Shown here one piece after another: positions 10,560 through 21,299 of a stretch of 64,000 nucleotides of DNA. How positions within the stretch are numbered: the first letter of the stretch is position 1; each line of letters begins with the position of its first letter. The stretch comes from Armigeres subalbatus (lineage: Eukaryota; Arthropoda; Insecta; Diptera; Culicidae), in assembly GCF_024139115.2 (NCBI RefSeq), contig NC_085140.1, positions 436,379,260 through 436,443,259 of the forward strand, read 5' to 3'. The notes below the pieces were generated by a model. It was given only the letters and a program-made list of their open reading frames with translations. It was not told the origin of the DNA and searched no databases. The position numbers were made by a program, and so were the translations under genes.

Positions 10560-11780
10560 CCAGCACCAACATTTCAAAAGATTTTTTTGCAGCTGTAGAT
10601 CTCAAAGACAGTTTGGATTGTCCAGAATATCTCAAAACTATTTTACGATATCCGTTGACCTCCCGGGAAGTGTAATGGATATAATGGAATTCATATTGAA
10701 GCTTTGAATAACGAAAAGAGCTTCTAAACAGCTGTAGGTCTGAGATCCCAAACTTAAGGCCAGTTTGGATTGCCCAGAATATCTCATAACTATCTTACCA
10801 TAACCGTTGACCTTCCGGGAGTTGTAATGGATGCGATTTAACGGATATTGAAGCTTTGAGTACCGAAAAGAGCTTCTAAGCAGTTGTAGATCTCAAGTCC
10901 CGAACTCAAGGATAGTTTGGATGGCCCAGAATATCTTAAAATTATCTTACGATATCCGTTGACCTCCCGGGAGGTGTATTGGATATAATTGAATGGATAT
11001 TGAAGCTTTGCGTACCGAAAAGAGCTTCTAAGCAGCTGTAGAACTCAAATCCCGAACTCAATGACAGATTGGATTGCCCAGAATATCTTATAACTGTTTT
11101 TCCATACCCGTTGACCTCCCAGGAGGTGTAATGGATATTATTGAACGGATATTGAAGCTTTGAGTACCGAAAAGAGCTTCTAAGCAGTTGTAGATCTCAA
11201 GTCCCGAACTCAAGGATAGTTTGGATGGGCCATTGGGATTGACCAGAATTTCTCGTAACTATCTCGCCATATCCGTTGACCTCCCGGGAGGTGTAATGGG
11301 TATAATTGAAAGAATATTGAAGCTTTGAGTACCGAAAAGAGCTTCTAAGCAGCTGTAGATCTCAAGTCCCGAACTCAAGGACAGTTTGGATTGCCCAGAA
11401 TATCTCAAAACTACACACTTAAAATAAATAGCCGAATTCGGTAAAATTTTACCGAAATCTCAACAGCAGAACTGTTCGGTAAATAAATTTACTGATTTTC
11501 GGTGATTTTGACAGTTGAACAATGGAAAAAATTACAAAAAATCTGTAAAATAATTACCGAACAGTTCTGCTGTTGAGATTTAGGTAAAATTTACCGAATA
11601 CTGTAAAACGAGTTAAGTGTGTATCCTACAATATCATTTGTCTTCCCGGGAGGTGTAATGGATGCAATTAAATGCATATTGAAGCTTTCAGTACTGAAAA
11701 ACGATTTTCTTGCAGCTGTAGATTTCAAGTCCTAAACTCAATGCATGTTTGGATGGCCTAGGACGTCCAAGGAACTTAAA
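10560..11780 (+). repeat. Satellite-like array, right block in opposite orientation (unit about 150 bp)
   Basis: At least seven units carry CTCAAGTCCCGAACTCAAGG, GTTGACCTCCCGGGAGGTG, and TTGAAGCTTTGAGTACCGAA followed by AAGAGCTTCTAAGCAG. The sequence complementary to the left-block motif CATCCAAACTGTCCTTGAG is present in each unit. A 208-bp MITE at 11414-11621 interrupts the array. Confidence 0.8.
11414..11621. mobile_element. Palindromic TA-flanked MITE (208 bp)
   Basis: The ends are CACACTTAA and its inverse. Long inner arms carry TTACCGAA and a shared CTCAACAGCAGAACTGTTCG inverted on the right. It is flanked by TA at 11412-11413 and 11622-11623. Removing the element restores the satellite unit (AAAACTATCCTACAATATC), which confirms the boundaries. 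Confidence 0.88.
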
Positions 11781-12953
11781 CAATAGTTTATTGTACATCA
11801 CAGTAACTCTACGGATACGTTTGAAGAAAAATCTTATTTTGAATCAATACAATCCGCTGCCAATACACCTAAACTTGTCTTTTTCGTAGCTTTACCGTGG
11901 TCATGACGTTCTAGGTTGCCGTAGGGCCTTGATCGCCCATGCCTGATTATTTTCCCTGATAGGGGAGTTAATTTCAAGCAATTTTGCCGAAGAGAGTGTT
12001 CACTTTTACTCATCGTGCGATTTCATAGATCAATTTTTCTGTATGACCCCGTGGGCCAGAAAAGGTTAAATCAACGCATCTGCCCCGTATAAGGCAAAGA
12101 GAAGAGATTATGTCATCTTTGAAAAAAATGTGTCTTCCCGGTAAAACGCGAACAGAGGAGATAATGCCTTTTTTAAATGAACGTGTTTGCCCGGAATAGC
12201 GCAAAAAACATGAATACAGCGAGGAACATCGTAGCAGATGTCATCAAAGAAGGACAGCACGAGACAACGAGCCATGATGACAGAAGGATTTTGAAGGAGC
12301 TGAAAGAAAAAAAAACCAGTCTACTACTTAAAAGTGGACAAAGGTAATGCAGTGAATGGACAAAGAGGACTACGACGAACGGATGACGAAAATCAACGAA
12401 TAGCCATACAGGAATTAGTGAGTAGATTCGCTAGCAGGATTAATAAGACTAACGGAGAAAACGATAAAGGAGTTTAAAGCGATCATCGGACAAGTTTGAG
12501 TGAAGACTGTAAAACTAGTGCTACCAAGGATTAAAGGTTAACTAAGGATCCACAAATCCGGGAAGGAGATGTGAGAGATAGTTTCATCAGTGGGCTCCCC
12601 AACCCAAAACCTGGTTCCAATATATGCCGAAAGCATTCCCTAGTACGCTGGTCATCAACACCAACGAGTTCGCCTAGAACTGTTGAAATCAGGACACATC
12701 GAAGAAAAGGACACAACGGTATCATTCGACATAGCGGCGTTACCAAGCGTTCCAGTGAAGGACGCTCTGAATCTTCTGGAGCATGGCTTCTAACACAAAG
12801 GACGGAAACAGCAAGGCGAGGGAAAGACAGATGTACCTAAATCTGGAAAGGCTATGTCTGACGGAGAACCACATTCCGTGCAAACTACTACAAACGAACG
12901 AAGGGAGCACCGATGGGAAATCAGGTATCATTTTTATGCAAAATATTATTGAC

Positions 12954-13243
12954 GGGGCCCTCCTTAGCCGTGCGGTAAGTCACGCGGTTACAAAGCAAGA
13001 CCATGCTGAGGGTGGCTGGGTTTGATTCCCGGTGCCGGTCTTTTTCGGATTGGAATTTGTCTCGACTTCCCTGGGAATAAAAGTATCATCGTGTTAGTCT
13101 CATGATATACGAATGCAAAAAATGCTAACTTGGCTTAGAAACCTCGCAGTTAATAACTATGGAAGTGCTTGATGAACACTAAGCTGCGAGGCGGCTCTGT
13201 CTTAGTGTGGGGATGTAATGCCAATAAGAAGAAGAAGAAGAAG
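12954..13243 (+). mobile_element. Feilai-type SINE inserted in the Penelope RT
   Basis: Full tRNA-like head (TTAGCCGTGCGGTAAG, B box variant GGTTTGATTCC), a body ending ATGTAATGCCAATAAG and a GAA tail. The target duplication ATTATTGAC lies at 12945-12953 and 13244-13252. Excising it joins the two halves of the Penelope RT. Confidence 0.92.
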
Positions 13244-13346
13244 ATTATTGACGAATTTGGAGAACGACGTACAGGAATGAGGAGTGCTACCCGAGAAATG
13301 GTGGAGCTACGCCGACGACATTTTCAGCAGAAGAAAGGTGTCAGTG

Positions 13347-14030
13347 CATTTGGCCGAATGCCGTTTGGCCGAAAAGTTAAAAAAAAAAAATGACCTCAGA
13401 TTACGAGTAGGGAATAGTCAGAAATGAGAAGTAGGAAGTGAGAAGTGAAAAGTGAATAGAGAAAAGAGAACTGAGAACAGAGAACTTCTTCCTTCGTTCG
13501 TCTTTCTTCTTACTCTCTTCTTCCTCCTCCCTTCTTTCTCCTCCCTTCTTCTTTATTCCTTCTTCCTTCTACCTTCTTCCTGCTTCCTCCTTCCTTCTTT
13601 CTTCCTTCTTTATTCTTCCTTCCTTCTTCATTCTTCCTTCTTATTTCTTCCTTCTTCGTTCTTCCTTCTTCCTTCTTTTTATCTTTCTTTCTTTTTCCTT
13701 CTACTTCTTTCTTCCTTCTTTCTTCCACCTTCCTTCTTCCTTCTTTCTTCCTTTTTCATTCTTCCTTTGTTTTTCCTTCTTCTTTCTTCCTTCTTTCTTT
13801 CTTTCTTCTTCCTTCTTCTTTATCCATTCTCCCTTCTTCCTTCGTGCTTCTTCCTTTTTTCCTTATTCCTTCTTCCTTCTCCCTTTTTTCTTTGTCCTTC
13901 TTCCTTCGTCCATCTGCCTTTTTCTATCTCCTTTTTCCTTCTTCCTTTTTCCTTCTTCCTTTTTCCTTCTCCCTTCTTTATTCTTACATTCTGCCAAACG
14001 GCATTCGGCCAAACGGCATTCGGCCAAATG
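13347..14030. mobile_element. GGCC-ended repeat with a polypyrimidine core
   Basis: The ends are CATTTGGCCGAATGCCGTTT on the left and inverted GGCATTCGGCCAAATG repeated twice on the right. The core is a G/A-rich segment (GAGAAGTGAAAAGTG) followed by about 490 bases (13487-13978) of almost pure TTCTTCC pyrimidine repeat. The long open frames across it in both strands arise from low complexity and do not indicate genes. It interrupts the Penelope fragment. Similar GGCC-rich sequence recurs at 59290-59940. Confidence 0.75.
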
Positions 14031-14439
14031 ACCCTAAACCAGAAGAAACTACAGCATACTTTGTAAATAGCGAAAATCAACGAATGCCAGGACAGGAACA
14101 TACGAGCATTTACCAAGTCGAGAAGGATCCTACGCCGAAACGGACTAACAACGCTGACACCGATTAATGAACCGCTGGAAGAGTTTCGTTCCTATATAGT
14201 CAACACATCACCAACCAGCTACGCCTTCGACAAAGGAAATTCGGCATTGATCTAGTATTCTCCAGCAGAAGCAACCAACTGAAGTTTTCATTGGGTTCAA
14301 CGAAAGATAAAATAGAAATGTTAAATAAGGCAGGCGTTTATATAATAAGTTGCTCCCAATGTAATTAAAAACATGTAGGCCAAACAAAAAGCATGTAAGC
14401 ATGGTAAAAAATAGTTGAATAGGATTATTAAGCTCCTAC

Positions 14440-15565
14440 CTTGAGGAAAGTTGAGGATGCCATCCAACAGCTAAAGAATAATAAAGCAGCTGATAAAGAT
14501 GGTATCGGAGCTGAACTCATCAAGCTGGGCCCGGAAAAACTGGGCACTTGTCTGCACTTTCTGATAGTCATAATTTGGCTACATAAAAGCTACCGGAGGA
14601 GTGTATAGAAGGGGTTATATACCACATCTACGCGAAAGGCTACAAGTTGTTTGAACTTCCGAGCCATTACCATTGTCAATGCCACATACAAAGTGATATT
14701 CCAGAGCATCATCCGTCGCCTGCTACAATAGTGAATGAGTTCGTGAGAAGATATCAAGCCGGCTTCATTTCTAAACAGCGCATATCAGACGTAAATGGTT
14801 CTTCTTCTTCTTCCGGGAATCGAACCCAGCCACCCTCAGCATTGTCTTGCTTTGTAGCCGCGCGTCTTACCGCACGGCTAAGGAGGGCCCCTAAATGGTT
14901 ACAGCAACTTAATAATTTAATAAAATAACTTAATTTGGTCACATATGAGTTGCAGTAGCCTATGTGGAACATGTGACTGTTTGGGTTGACGGTCGCTCGC
15001 CAAACGAACAAAGATTTACTGTACGGAAAATCGTTCAAACATAGCGTGCTGATATTCATCCCAACGCATCATGATCTGTAGGAGATGGGCCTACTACGGG
15101 CTTCCGAAGAAACTGCGTTCAAAAAAGATTACATCCGCACCAAATGTATCATGTTCAAAACGTCAATAAGACCGGTGGACCTCGGCGAACATGAGATTTG
15201 GACCTTAGTCGAGGAGGACTTGCCTAAACTTATGATATTCGAGAGACGCTTGCTGAAGGCCATCTTTAATGGTATGCAAGAGTACGTTGTCCGGCGGCAA
15301 ACGATGAACCACGAGCTCGACCAACTCAACGGCGAACCCAGTATTCGGAAGGTGGCAAAAGCTACAAAGGTACGATGGACAGGGCAAATTGCAAGAATGC
15401 CAGGCAGGAACCCTGCAAAGATAGTGTTCGCTTCTGGTGGAACAAGAAGGGTGGAGCGCAGCGAGCAAAGAGGAGGGAACAGATACAAAATAATTTGCCG
15501 ATGGTAAACCGTGTTTTGTGGCGTAAAATTGTTGATCCAGTATTATCAGTTGAGGTCCATGCTAA
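14440..15565 (+). pseudogene. Internally deleted non-LTR retrotransposon ORF2 fragment
   Basis: The 5' part reads as an RT N-terminus: AIQQLKNNKAADKDGIGAEL near 14460, and YQAGFISKQ near 14750. After a mini-SINE and a deletion the C-terminal region follows at 15085-15507, with SIRPVDLGEHEIWTLVEEDL, FERRLLKAIF, MNHELDQLNGEPSIRKVAKA and ARMPGRNPAKIV. This tail is typical of a widespread mosquito non-LTR family with an endonuclease-RT protein. The central RT including YADD is missing. The fragment carries no obvious 3' tail. Clade not assigned. Confidence 0.7.
14801..14891 (-). mobile_element. 91-bp mini-SINE: Feilai tRNA head joined directly to the (GAA)n tail
   Basis: On the minus strand it reads GGGGCCCTCCTTAGCCGTGC, then the rest of the tRNA-like head through the B box GGTTCGATTCCCGG, then directly a GAA repeat tail. 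The whole tRNA-unrelated body of about 200 bases present in the other copies is absent. A perfect target duplication TAAATGGTT flanks it (14792-14800 and 14892-14900), so the short form itself is bounded as a retroposed unit. Confidence 0.88.
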
Positions 15566-17385
15566 ATAAATTAAATGGAATAGCGCTTCGACAGGTTTTT
15601 TTTTTAAACTTTATTTATGTGTTTTTTAGGTTAGTCTTAAGTTCAACACTGCGCTTTGATAGGAATTTATCTGGAATATTCGATTGCAAATTAGAACCTT
15701 CAACAAAAGCCTGAAATTAGCGTTCGGTTTTATCCAGTTCAGTTCCTGGTCTGCAATAACGCGTTACAATCAAAGTATTCTTTATCAGCAACACGCTTTT
15801 GGTATAAAAATATCCAAAAATGGTATGCATTATCTTAATCCAAATTATCGAAATGTATAATGAACGCTTTGTCGTCTACCGATCGATTCGTCGAATGTAC
15901 GCAAATAGATCTGTAAATAGTTGGATCAAGTTAACGTAACGATGGGTGACAATAGACACTTTGTTGTTGCAATCCAATGACTAATCGGCGACGTAGATTT
16001 CAGGAAACTTAGAACTTTCGTACCTGAATTTATAGTTCAATAAAAATAACCGATATGACATTCCATTCGCATTTCGGAATCGAATAACACATTACACAAC
16101 GATCTCCATTATCGACCTGAAATCTTCAAACAGAAGTCGCATTTATTACAAACCATCATTCTTTCGCAGGACAGATACCCATCTTCATTATTATCCATTA
16201 GTGATGACTTGTTTCTGCCCGACCGGAGAGATACCATTCACATTTTACTTTTTGTAATAGGTCATAAAAAAGACAACACGCATCTTGGTCGAATGGATGG
16301 GACGAAACGCCCACAGGTGATGCATCCATTCCGGTGGCAGATTACATACGACTGCTAGCTGGTGGCCGCATGGCTAATAAAGATCTCAATAAAATATGAA
16401 ATAATCCTCACGGGGTGATTCGGCTGACCTTAGGTTATTATTTCTGCAAATCGAATAGCACTTGAGCTACTTTCCAGTCACTCTCCTTGTGTGATGCGGT
16501 AATTTATGGCGCCGACAGGGACGACGCGTTTCAGGTTGTATCCAATACATCACACAGCTTGAATTACCTCTTAAGCTTGCTGAAAATGAATCTTATATCC
16601 AGTTTACACCCATAAATTTATTTAAGACAAAACATTCGTGCTGGTAATACTCCATTTTGCTGATGTGCAGGCAAAAAAAAGTCTTTGACAGTTATTTATG
16701 ATAATGAACATTTCGGTACCTACTTGTATGCGGAAAACTTGTCTAGATTCAATATTTATAGAGAAATCCAAATGTTCAAAGCTAATAGCCAAGCGCGAAT
16801 TAGAACTCACAAACCAAACAAAAATTATCATTGAAGGTATGTGAACTAAGGTTTTTTTTTATAAGAAGAATATATAACTCTTCTAGTAATAAGTTACACG
16901 TCAATTGATTTTCAAGCAATTTGATTTTCAAGCAACTGTGATGCTATACTATAAAATACTACAAAACAGTAAATTTTGCAAGAACATGTTGAGATTTGAT
17001 TTTGATTTTACCTACACTGGACATTACATTATAGCATTGCTGTCTCGATTAAACACTATTCAGTCATTGACTACGATGTGCGAAGTCACGATACACTTAT
17101 GTCTATAGCGCATATTGGTCCCTAAAATCAATGTGAGTATAGAGTTTGTTCGGTTCGGAGTGAATTTTTTTTGTCAAAGTAAAGCTCATATTCTAATTTA
17201 TGTGATAAATCCACCTAGTTCTTTTTTATTTAGTTTAAGTCAAATGAGCGTCAACTCAGCAGTAGAAGATCTCCTCAAAATTTATAAGAAATTTGCTGGT
17301 CTTTTATTTAGGTTTATTTGGTTTGCGCATTGGAATTCAATACAATAGAAACCTAAATTTTCTCTGTCCCTTTTTCAGTTAGAAG
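15566..17385. other. Non-coding intron stretch
   Basis: No gene, structured RNA or bounded mobile element recognised. AT-rich with ordinary complexity. Confidence 0.4.
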
Positions 17386-17641
17386 TATATAAACGACAAC
17401 GGCAAACAACAACTTATTACAGCAGCAAAGAAATACGCGTGTTTCACAAACTGCGACTAACAACATATATTTCATTGATATCATACGACGAAAAGCGATC
17501 GTGTTACAGCTGTGAACAGCATCGGATGATAGGAACGGAAACCTGAAAGGAAGGATGTAAATGGAGCAGCCTTATAGCAGCTCGACGGCGGCCCCGGCCG
17601 GCAGAGCTGGCTCGCTAGGTGTAGAATTATCCAATGAATAA
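17386..17641 (+). promoter_or_regulatory. Candidate core promoter and 5' exon with a 26-codon reading frame
   Basis: A TATA box (TATATAAA, 17386-17393) stands about 32 bases before ATTACAGC, a plausible start site near 17419. The leader then runs to ATG at 17561. The frame from 17561 to 17641 encodes MEQPYSSSTAAPAGRAGSLG and six more residues in a GC-rich patch that stands out from its AT-rich surroundings. A minimal upstream ATG-TAA sits at 17555. A donor-like CTAG|GTGTAG lies at about 17617, so this could be a spliced first exon on the strand opposite to the receptor gene. The product is not recognised, and the whole could be fortuitous. Confidence 0.3.
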
Positions 17642-18190
17642 ATGTGTCCAAATCGCGTGCATAATTTCATGATACATGCAATAAATATTCAACACAATCC
17701 AACGAAGACTGATGGTTCGCAGACGGCGCGTTTCTAGGGGTGTCAAGTTCAATAAGGAATTTTGAACTTGCTCCTATCGTTGGCACTACGAGTGACACGA
17801 ATGCTTTTCGTTGGAACTGGTGGACATGTCAGTTTCGGCCATCCCTTGATCGATCCGATTCTAAGCGTTGCTGATTCAGCAGTCGCTTGATAATCATAAT
17901 CTAAACTGAACCTTGGAATACGAGCACTCCTCTGTCTGGTACTATTCTTTTTGTTTTTCTTTGGTTTTGTTTAATATTACAAAACGACTAGATCTTGACA
18001 ACATACTGCTCGAGTGGAGTCAGTGCGATGATAATATTTAATCGCAGTCTTTTTTGTTTGAAATTTACTCCTAGGATTTGAGATCATGGAAGAACGCTTT
18101 AATACCAACAAATTTCACTATCATTGACCACAGCTGGTTTTTCGAAGAAACCTTGTACAAAACTGTCAAAAATTTGTGCATATTTTAGCA
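17642..18190. other. Non-coding stretch
   Basis: No feature recognised between the candidate promoter/exon and the inverted-repeat element. Confidence 0.4.
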
Positions 18191-19103
18191 TATAGACGAA
18201 TTTCGCGCCAACTCGACCAGCGGTTGGCAGCACCATCTCAGAATCGAATGAAACTTGGTGGGCCATTTGACCCATTGTCACCCCCGACGACGGTACTCAA
18301 CAAGAGTTTGATGAATTTTTCAAAAAAGCAAAAACTATAATTGGCACACAAAAGTTTCATTCTTTTATACCAATCGCTCATAATAAAATCCTGGCTAAAA
18401 AATATTCCAACTCAGATGAAGACCCAAAAGTATTTGAATTGTTCGACTAAATTTACAAATTAATGAGTATTCAAGTAGAAATAAGAATTAAATGTAGTAA
18501 CAAATGATATTTAAGAATAAATAAAAAAAATGCGAAAAAGTTATTATTCTTTAAATATGCGTTTACCGGAAATCCCCCTAATGAAATTATCTACCGAGCT
18601 TCATCGTTTGGAATCAATATGTTTATCTGTTAATTAATAATAAAATTTTCACTCAATATGGACATGAAAAAAGTTTTTGTAAGAAGAACTTTTTTCACAG
18701 AAAAGTTAGACAATTGAAATACCTATCTGCAGAAAAAATGTCATCGATGTCTGAGATGAGGTTTTTTTTTGTAATATTTCTTTTAATTTTTTAAACTTTT
18801 TTTTTTCAGTGTAGAAATCGGTTTTTTATTTTTTTGATATTTTTCCAAAAATCTTCAGGGAATTTCACGATAGTCCGCCATACAACACTTTTTTGTAGGT
18901 CTTGTTATTTTAGAGTTACATCGATTTTTTAAAAATCCATGGAAAAAATTAGACCCTCATCAAATGTTACTCTTGACAATTTTTGGAAAACTAAGTATGC
19001 AGAGTAGCCTAGAAATACCATATCTTTATGCCCACCAAGTTTCATTCGATTCTGAGATGGTGCTGCCAGCCCCATAGAAGGGTTGGCGCGAAATTCGTCT
19101 ATA
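18191..19103. mobile_element. 913-bp element with about 80-bp terminal inverted repeats
   Basis: The left end (18191-18267) and right end (19024-19103, inverted) share TATAGACGAATTTCGCGCCA and GCAGCACCATCTCAGAATCG, followed by AATGAAACTTGGTGG. One internal block of the terminal repeat differs between the two ends. The interior is AT-rich apart from an open tail at 18271-18450. Target duplication is not certain. It is a non-autonomous DNA element. Confidence 0.82.
18271..18450 (+). pseudogene. 59-codon open reading tail inside the inverted-repeat element, function unknown
   Basis: An open frame without an ATG starts right after the left terminal repeat and ends at a TAA at 18448. It includes TPDDGTQQEFDEFFKKAKTI and ends DEDPKVFELFD. 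Composition (charged, with FDEFFKKAK) looks like the C-terminus of a genuine protein rather than random translation of this AT-rich region. I do not recognise the family. It may be the relic of the element's own protein, or a captured fragment. Confidence 0.35.
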
Positions 19104-19213
19104 CTTAATTCTTATAGATTTTAGAATCGAATACACCCCGGAAATAATGATAACACCCTCGCTGTTCTTTACACAAAATGGTCATGTTTTAGGAACAAAG
19201 ACCCGATTTCTGG

Positions 19214-19334
19214 CGACTAGATTAAGGACATATTTTGCATCCCAGCCTAAAATGACCTAAATTTTCAATTATGTACTGATTGTTCTTCGTTATATGAAGC
19301 ACCATATAAAAGAGAAAATTTAGGTCATTTGGGC
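19214..19334. mobile_element. Left part of a palindromic MITE split by the jockey insertion
   Basis: Bases 19214-19282 (GATTAAGGACATATTTTGCA, then AGCCTAAAATGACCTAAATT) are the inverse of 28643-28689 (AGGTCATTTAGGCTGAGATG, ATGTCCTTAATC). Joining 19214-19334 to 28657-28689 gives a single palindromic element of about 150 bases, cut open when the jockey element inserted and duplicated TAGGTCATTTNGGC. Confidence 0.78.
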
Positions 19335-19576
19335 AGACCGCATCGTGCTTTCGTGCTGTGCGGTTCTTTCTCTCTTTGCGGAAGGAAGTTTTTAATACTA
19401 CCCGAAGCTATTTTAATTTCAACGGTGCTTCTTAGCGCTATTTGTACCCACTGATCCCGTTACGATCTTTGCAAGGACCCGTGCCTTCGTTTTACGTTGG
19501 ACCCGTTTGCGGAAGTAAAATTCCGACAAGCGGTGGTAATCCTGCAGGGACACCGTTCTGGGAAAAAACCTCTTAG

Positions 19577-19831
19577 AATGTCACGTCTCCACGCTCAACC
19601 TCTCTGAATTCTCCACTTCCTTCAAAGAAACAAGGTTTCAAGACCGTCCTGCCAAAGCGCGGAAAAAACAGAAGGAAGCTGGAGAATTCAGATATTCCTT
19701 CTAACTCTAATATCGGAAATAATTCTTCTCCAATCGAACTGAGCAATCAGTTCGATTTGATTAATGATGAAATTGAGCAAATCGATTATACCTCTAGCCC
19801 AGGTGATTCGATTCATGCGAAAAAGCAAAGG
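19577..19831 (+). pseudogene. Jockey ORF1 (gag), N-terminal part
   Basis: Open frame encoding a Ser/Pro/Asn-rich N-terminus (for example SPLPSKKQGFKTVLPKRGK) that ends in KKQR at the insertion point. It continues in the same frame at 25274 after the I element. The nearest ATG (19578) is one base out of frame and a TAG lies at 19574, so a small indel has probably destroyed the start. Confidence 0.65.
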
Positions 19832-20144
19832 CAGTCCGAGTTCTGCCCCGGTCGAGTATAGACGCTTACTGGCAATTAATTAAACCAACTACCGCGATCG
19901 CGAAAGTATCATATTACCCCCGACCGAGACCGTGAAAGTGTCGAATCACCAATTACTAGTGCCGTCGACCGAAGCGTAAACAACATACATAGGGCTTTGA
20001 ACTTGAATAAAACCTGCGCCACCGGCGACACCAACTTGCCGGATGAGTGCATCCAATTTCCCCTGACTGGGGAAACCTCTGGGGAAACCCCAGAGAAATG
20101 ATAATGGTGATGGAAAGGATGGAAGAGGATAAAATTTCCACGGA

Positions 20145-21297
20145 GTGTCCCTGATACTTGTGGAAAAACAATCCAAAGTTACTGTGGAAGCGGAACCAGC
20201 GCAAAGAAAACGAAGGATGGAAAATTCTAGTGACGGTGAGGAACGAACATCAGGCAAAAACCTGGCTAAAATTGAAAAATTGTGTGACGAAATTACCGTC
20301 AAAGTGTACGAGCACAAAACTTTAAATTCGAGCAAAGTAGTGATAGTCTGCCGAGACTTGAAGGAAGTGAGTGACGACGAGCTTCTGGAAAACCTATCCT
20401 CCCAAAGAGTTACGGAAGTCAAACAGTTGATGAAAATGCGCGACAATGTTAAAACTCCGATGGGAGTTTTCGTACTTACGCTTAAAGGAAAAACACCCCC
20501 CAAAGAAGTTAAAATTGGATACACTGTGCTGGAAACAAGACCATGGTATCCAAATCCGATGCGTTGCTTCAAGTGCCTAAAGTTTGGCCACATTGGAAGA
20601 AACTGTTCAAGTGAGAAAAGTGCGGGAAATGTGGAAATAACTATCATGAAGAATGTGAAAACCGAGAAAAGTGTATAAATTGTGAAACGAGCACGGAGCG
20701 TTCTTTAATGGATGCCCCGTCTTAAAAAGAGAAAAGGATATAATAAAATCAAAGTGGATAAAACTTGTCTTTCTGGGAAGCCAGAAAAATGGTAGAAGAT
20801 CAAAGCTCGAATACTTACGCCGACCAAGTGAAACAACTAAACGAAGAAAAGAAAACCCTTGAAGAAAAGATCAGAGCTGACATCAAAAATCAGTTCGAAG
20901 TGAAGCTGAAGGAATACAAAGAAGAAATCAAAAAGTCACAAATGAAAACGAGAAAAAGATGGAATCCATGGAGGAAAAATACAAAGCAATGAACCACAAA
21001 TTCGAACATCTGGTATCAGTCTACAAAGAGGAGAAAACAAGAAGAAAAGCAGCCGAGAACGAACTTGAAAGTCTGAAAAAAGACAACAGTAAACTACAAG
21101 CAACATTAAATTTGTACGCACCCTCCCATAGCGGACAGAAGAACCCAACTAAGCACACAAGAAGTCAAGAGAAACAGCCAAGTTCACCTCCAAGGAAGAA
21201 AGGAAACAAAATGAAAGCAATTACCGAAGAAGTAGGATATATTTCCACAGACCCAGAAAATAACTCAGATGACGGAAACGAGAAAATGAAATCCTAG
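20145..21297 (+). pseudogene. I-element ORF1 (gag-like), frameshifted
   Basis: ORF1 of I elements binds RNA in the transposition particle. The first frame (from 20145) contains TRPWYPNPMRCFKCLKFGHI and the first zinc knuckle, C-x2-C-x4-H-x4-C. After a frameshift near 20615 a second (CGKCGNNYHEEC) and third (CINCETSTE) Cys motif follow. Lys/Glu-rich coiled-coil-like sequence then runs to 21297 across at least two more frame changes. Not translatable as one protein. Confidence 0.75.
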
Positions 21298-21299
21298 AA

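Larger units (their letters stand above)
12230..14420 (+). pseudogene. Decayed Penelope-like retroelement (RT and start of GIY-YIG)
   Basis: Penelope-like elements encode a reverse transcriptase followed by a GIY-YIG endonuclease. Translation in shifting frames shows VGSPTQNL, then SFDIAALPSVPVKDALN (the RT aspartate region) near 12735. After a SINE insertion comes PEKWWSYADDIF near 13297, the catalytic YADD box. From about 14190 the sequence aligns with the better-preserved copy at 32542-33031, including GIDLVFSSRSNQ and the GIY-YIG start near 14330. Multiple frameshifts and stops make it non-functional. It is interrupted by a SINE (12954-13243) and a GGCC-type repeat (13347-14030), and stops before the end of the endonuclease. 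Confidence 0.75.

Noticed and set aside
13452..14066. 204-codon plus-strand frame and opposite frames
   Set aside because: Translation of a polypyrimidine tract; composition is almost only Leu, Phe, Ser and Pro (or Lys, Glu, Gly, Arg in reverse).
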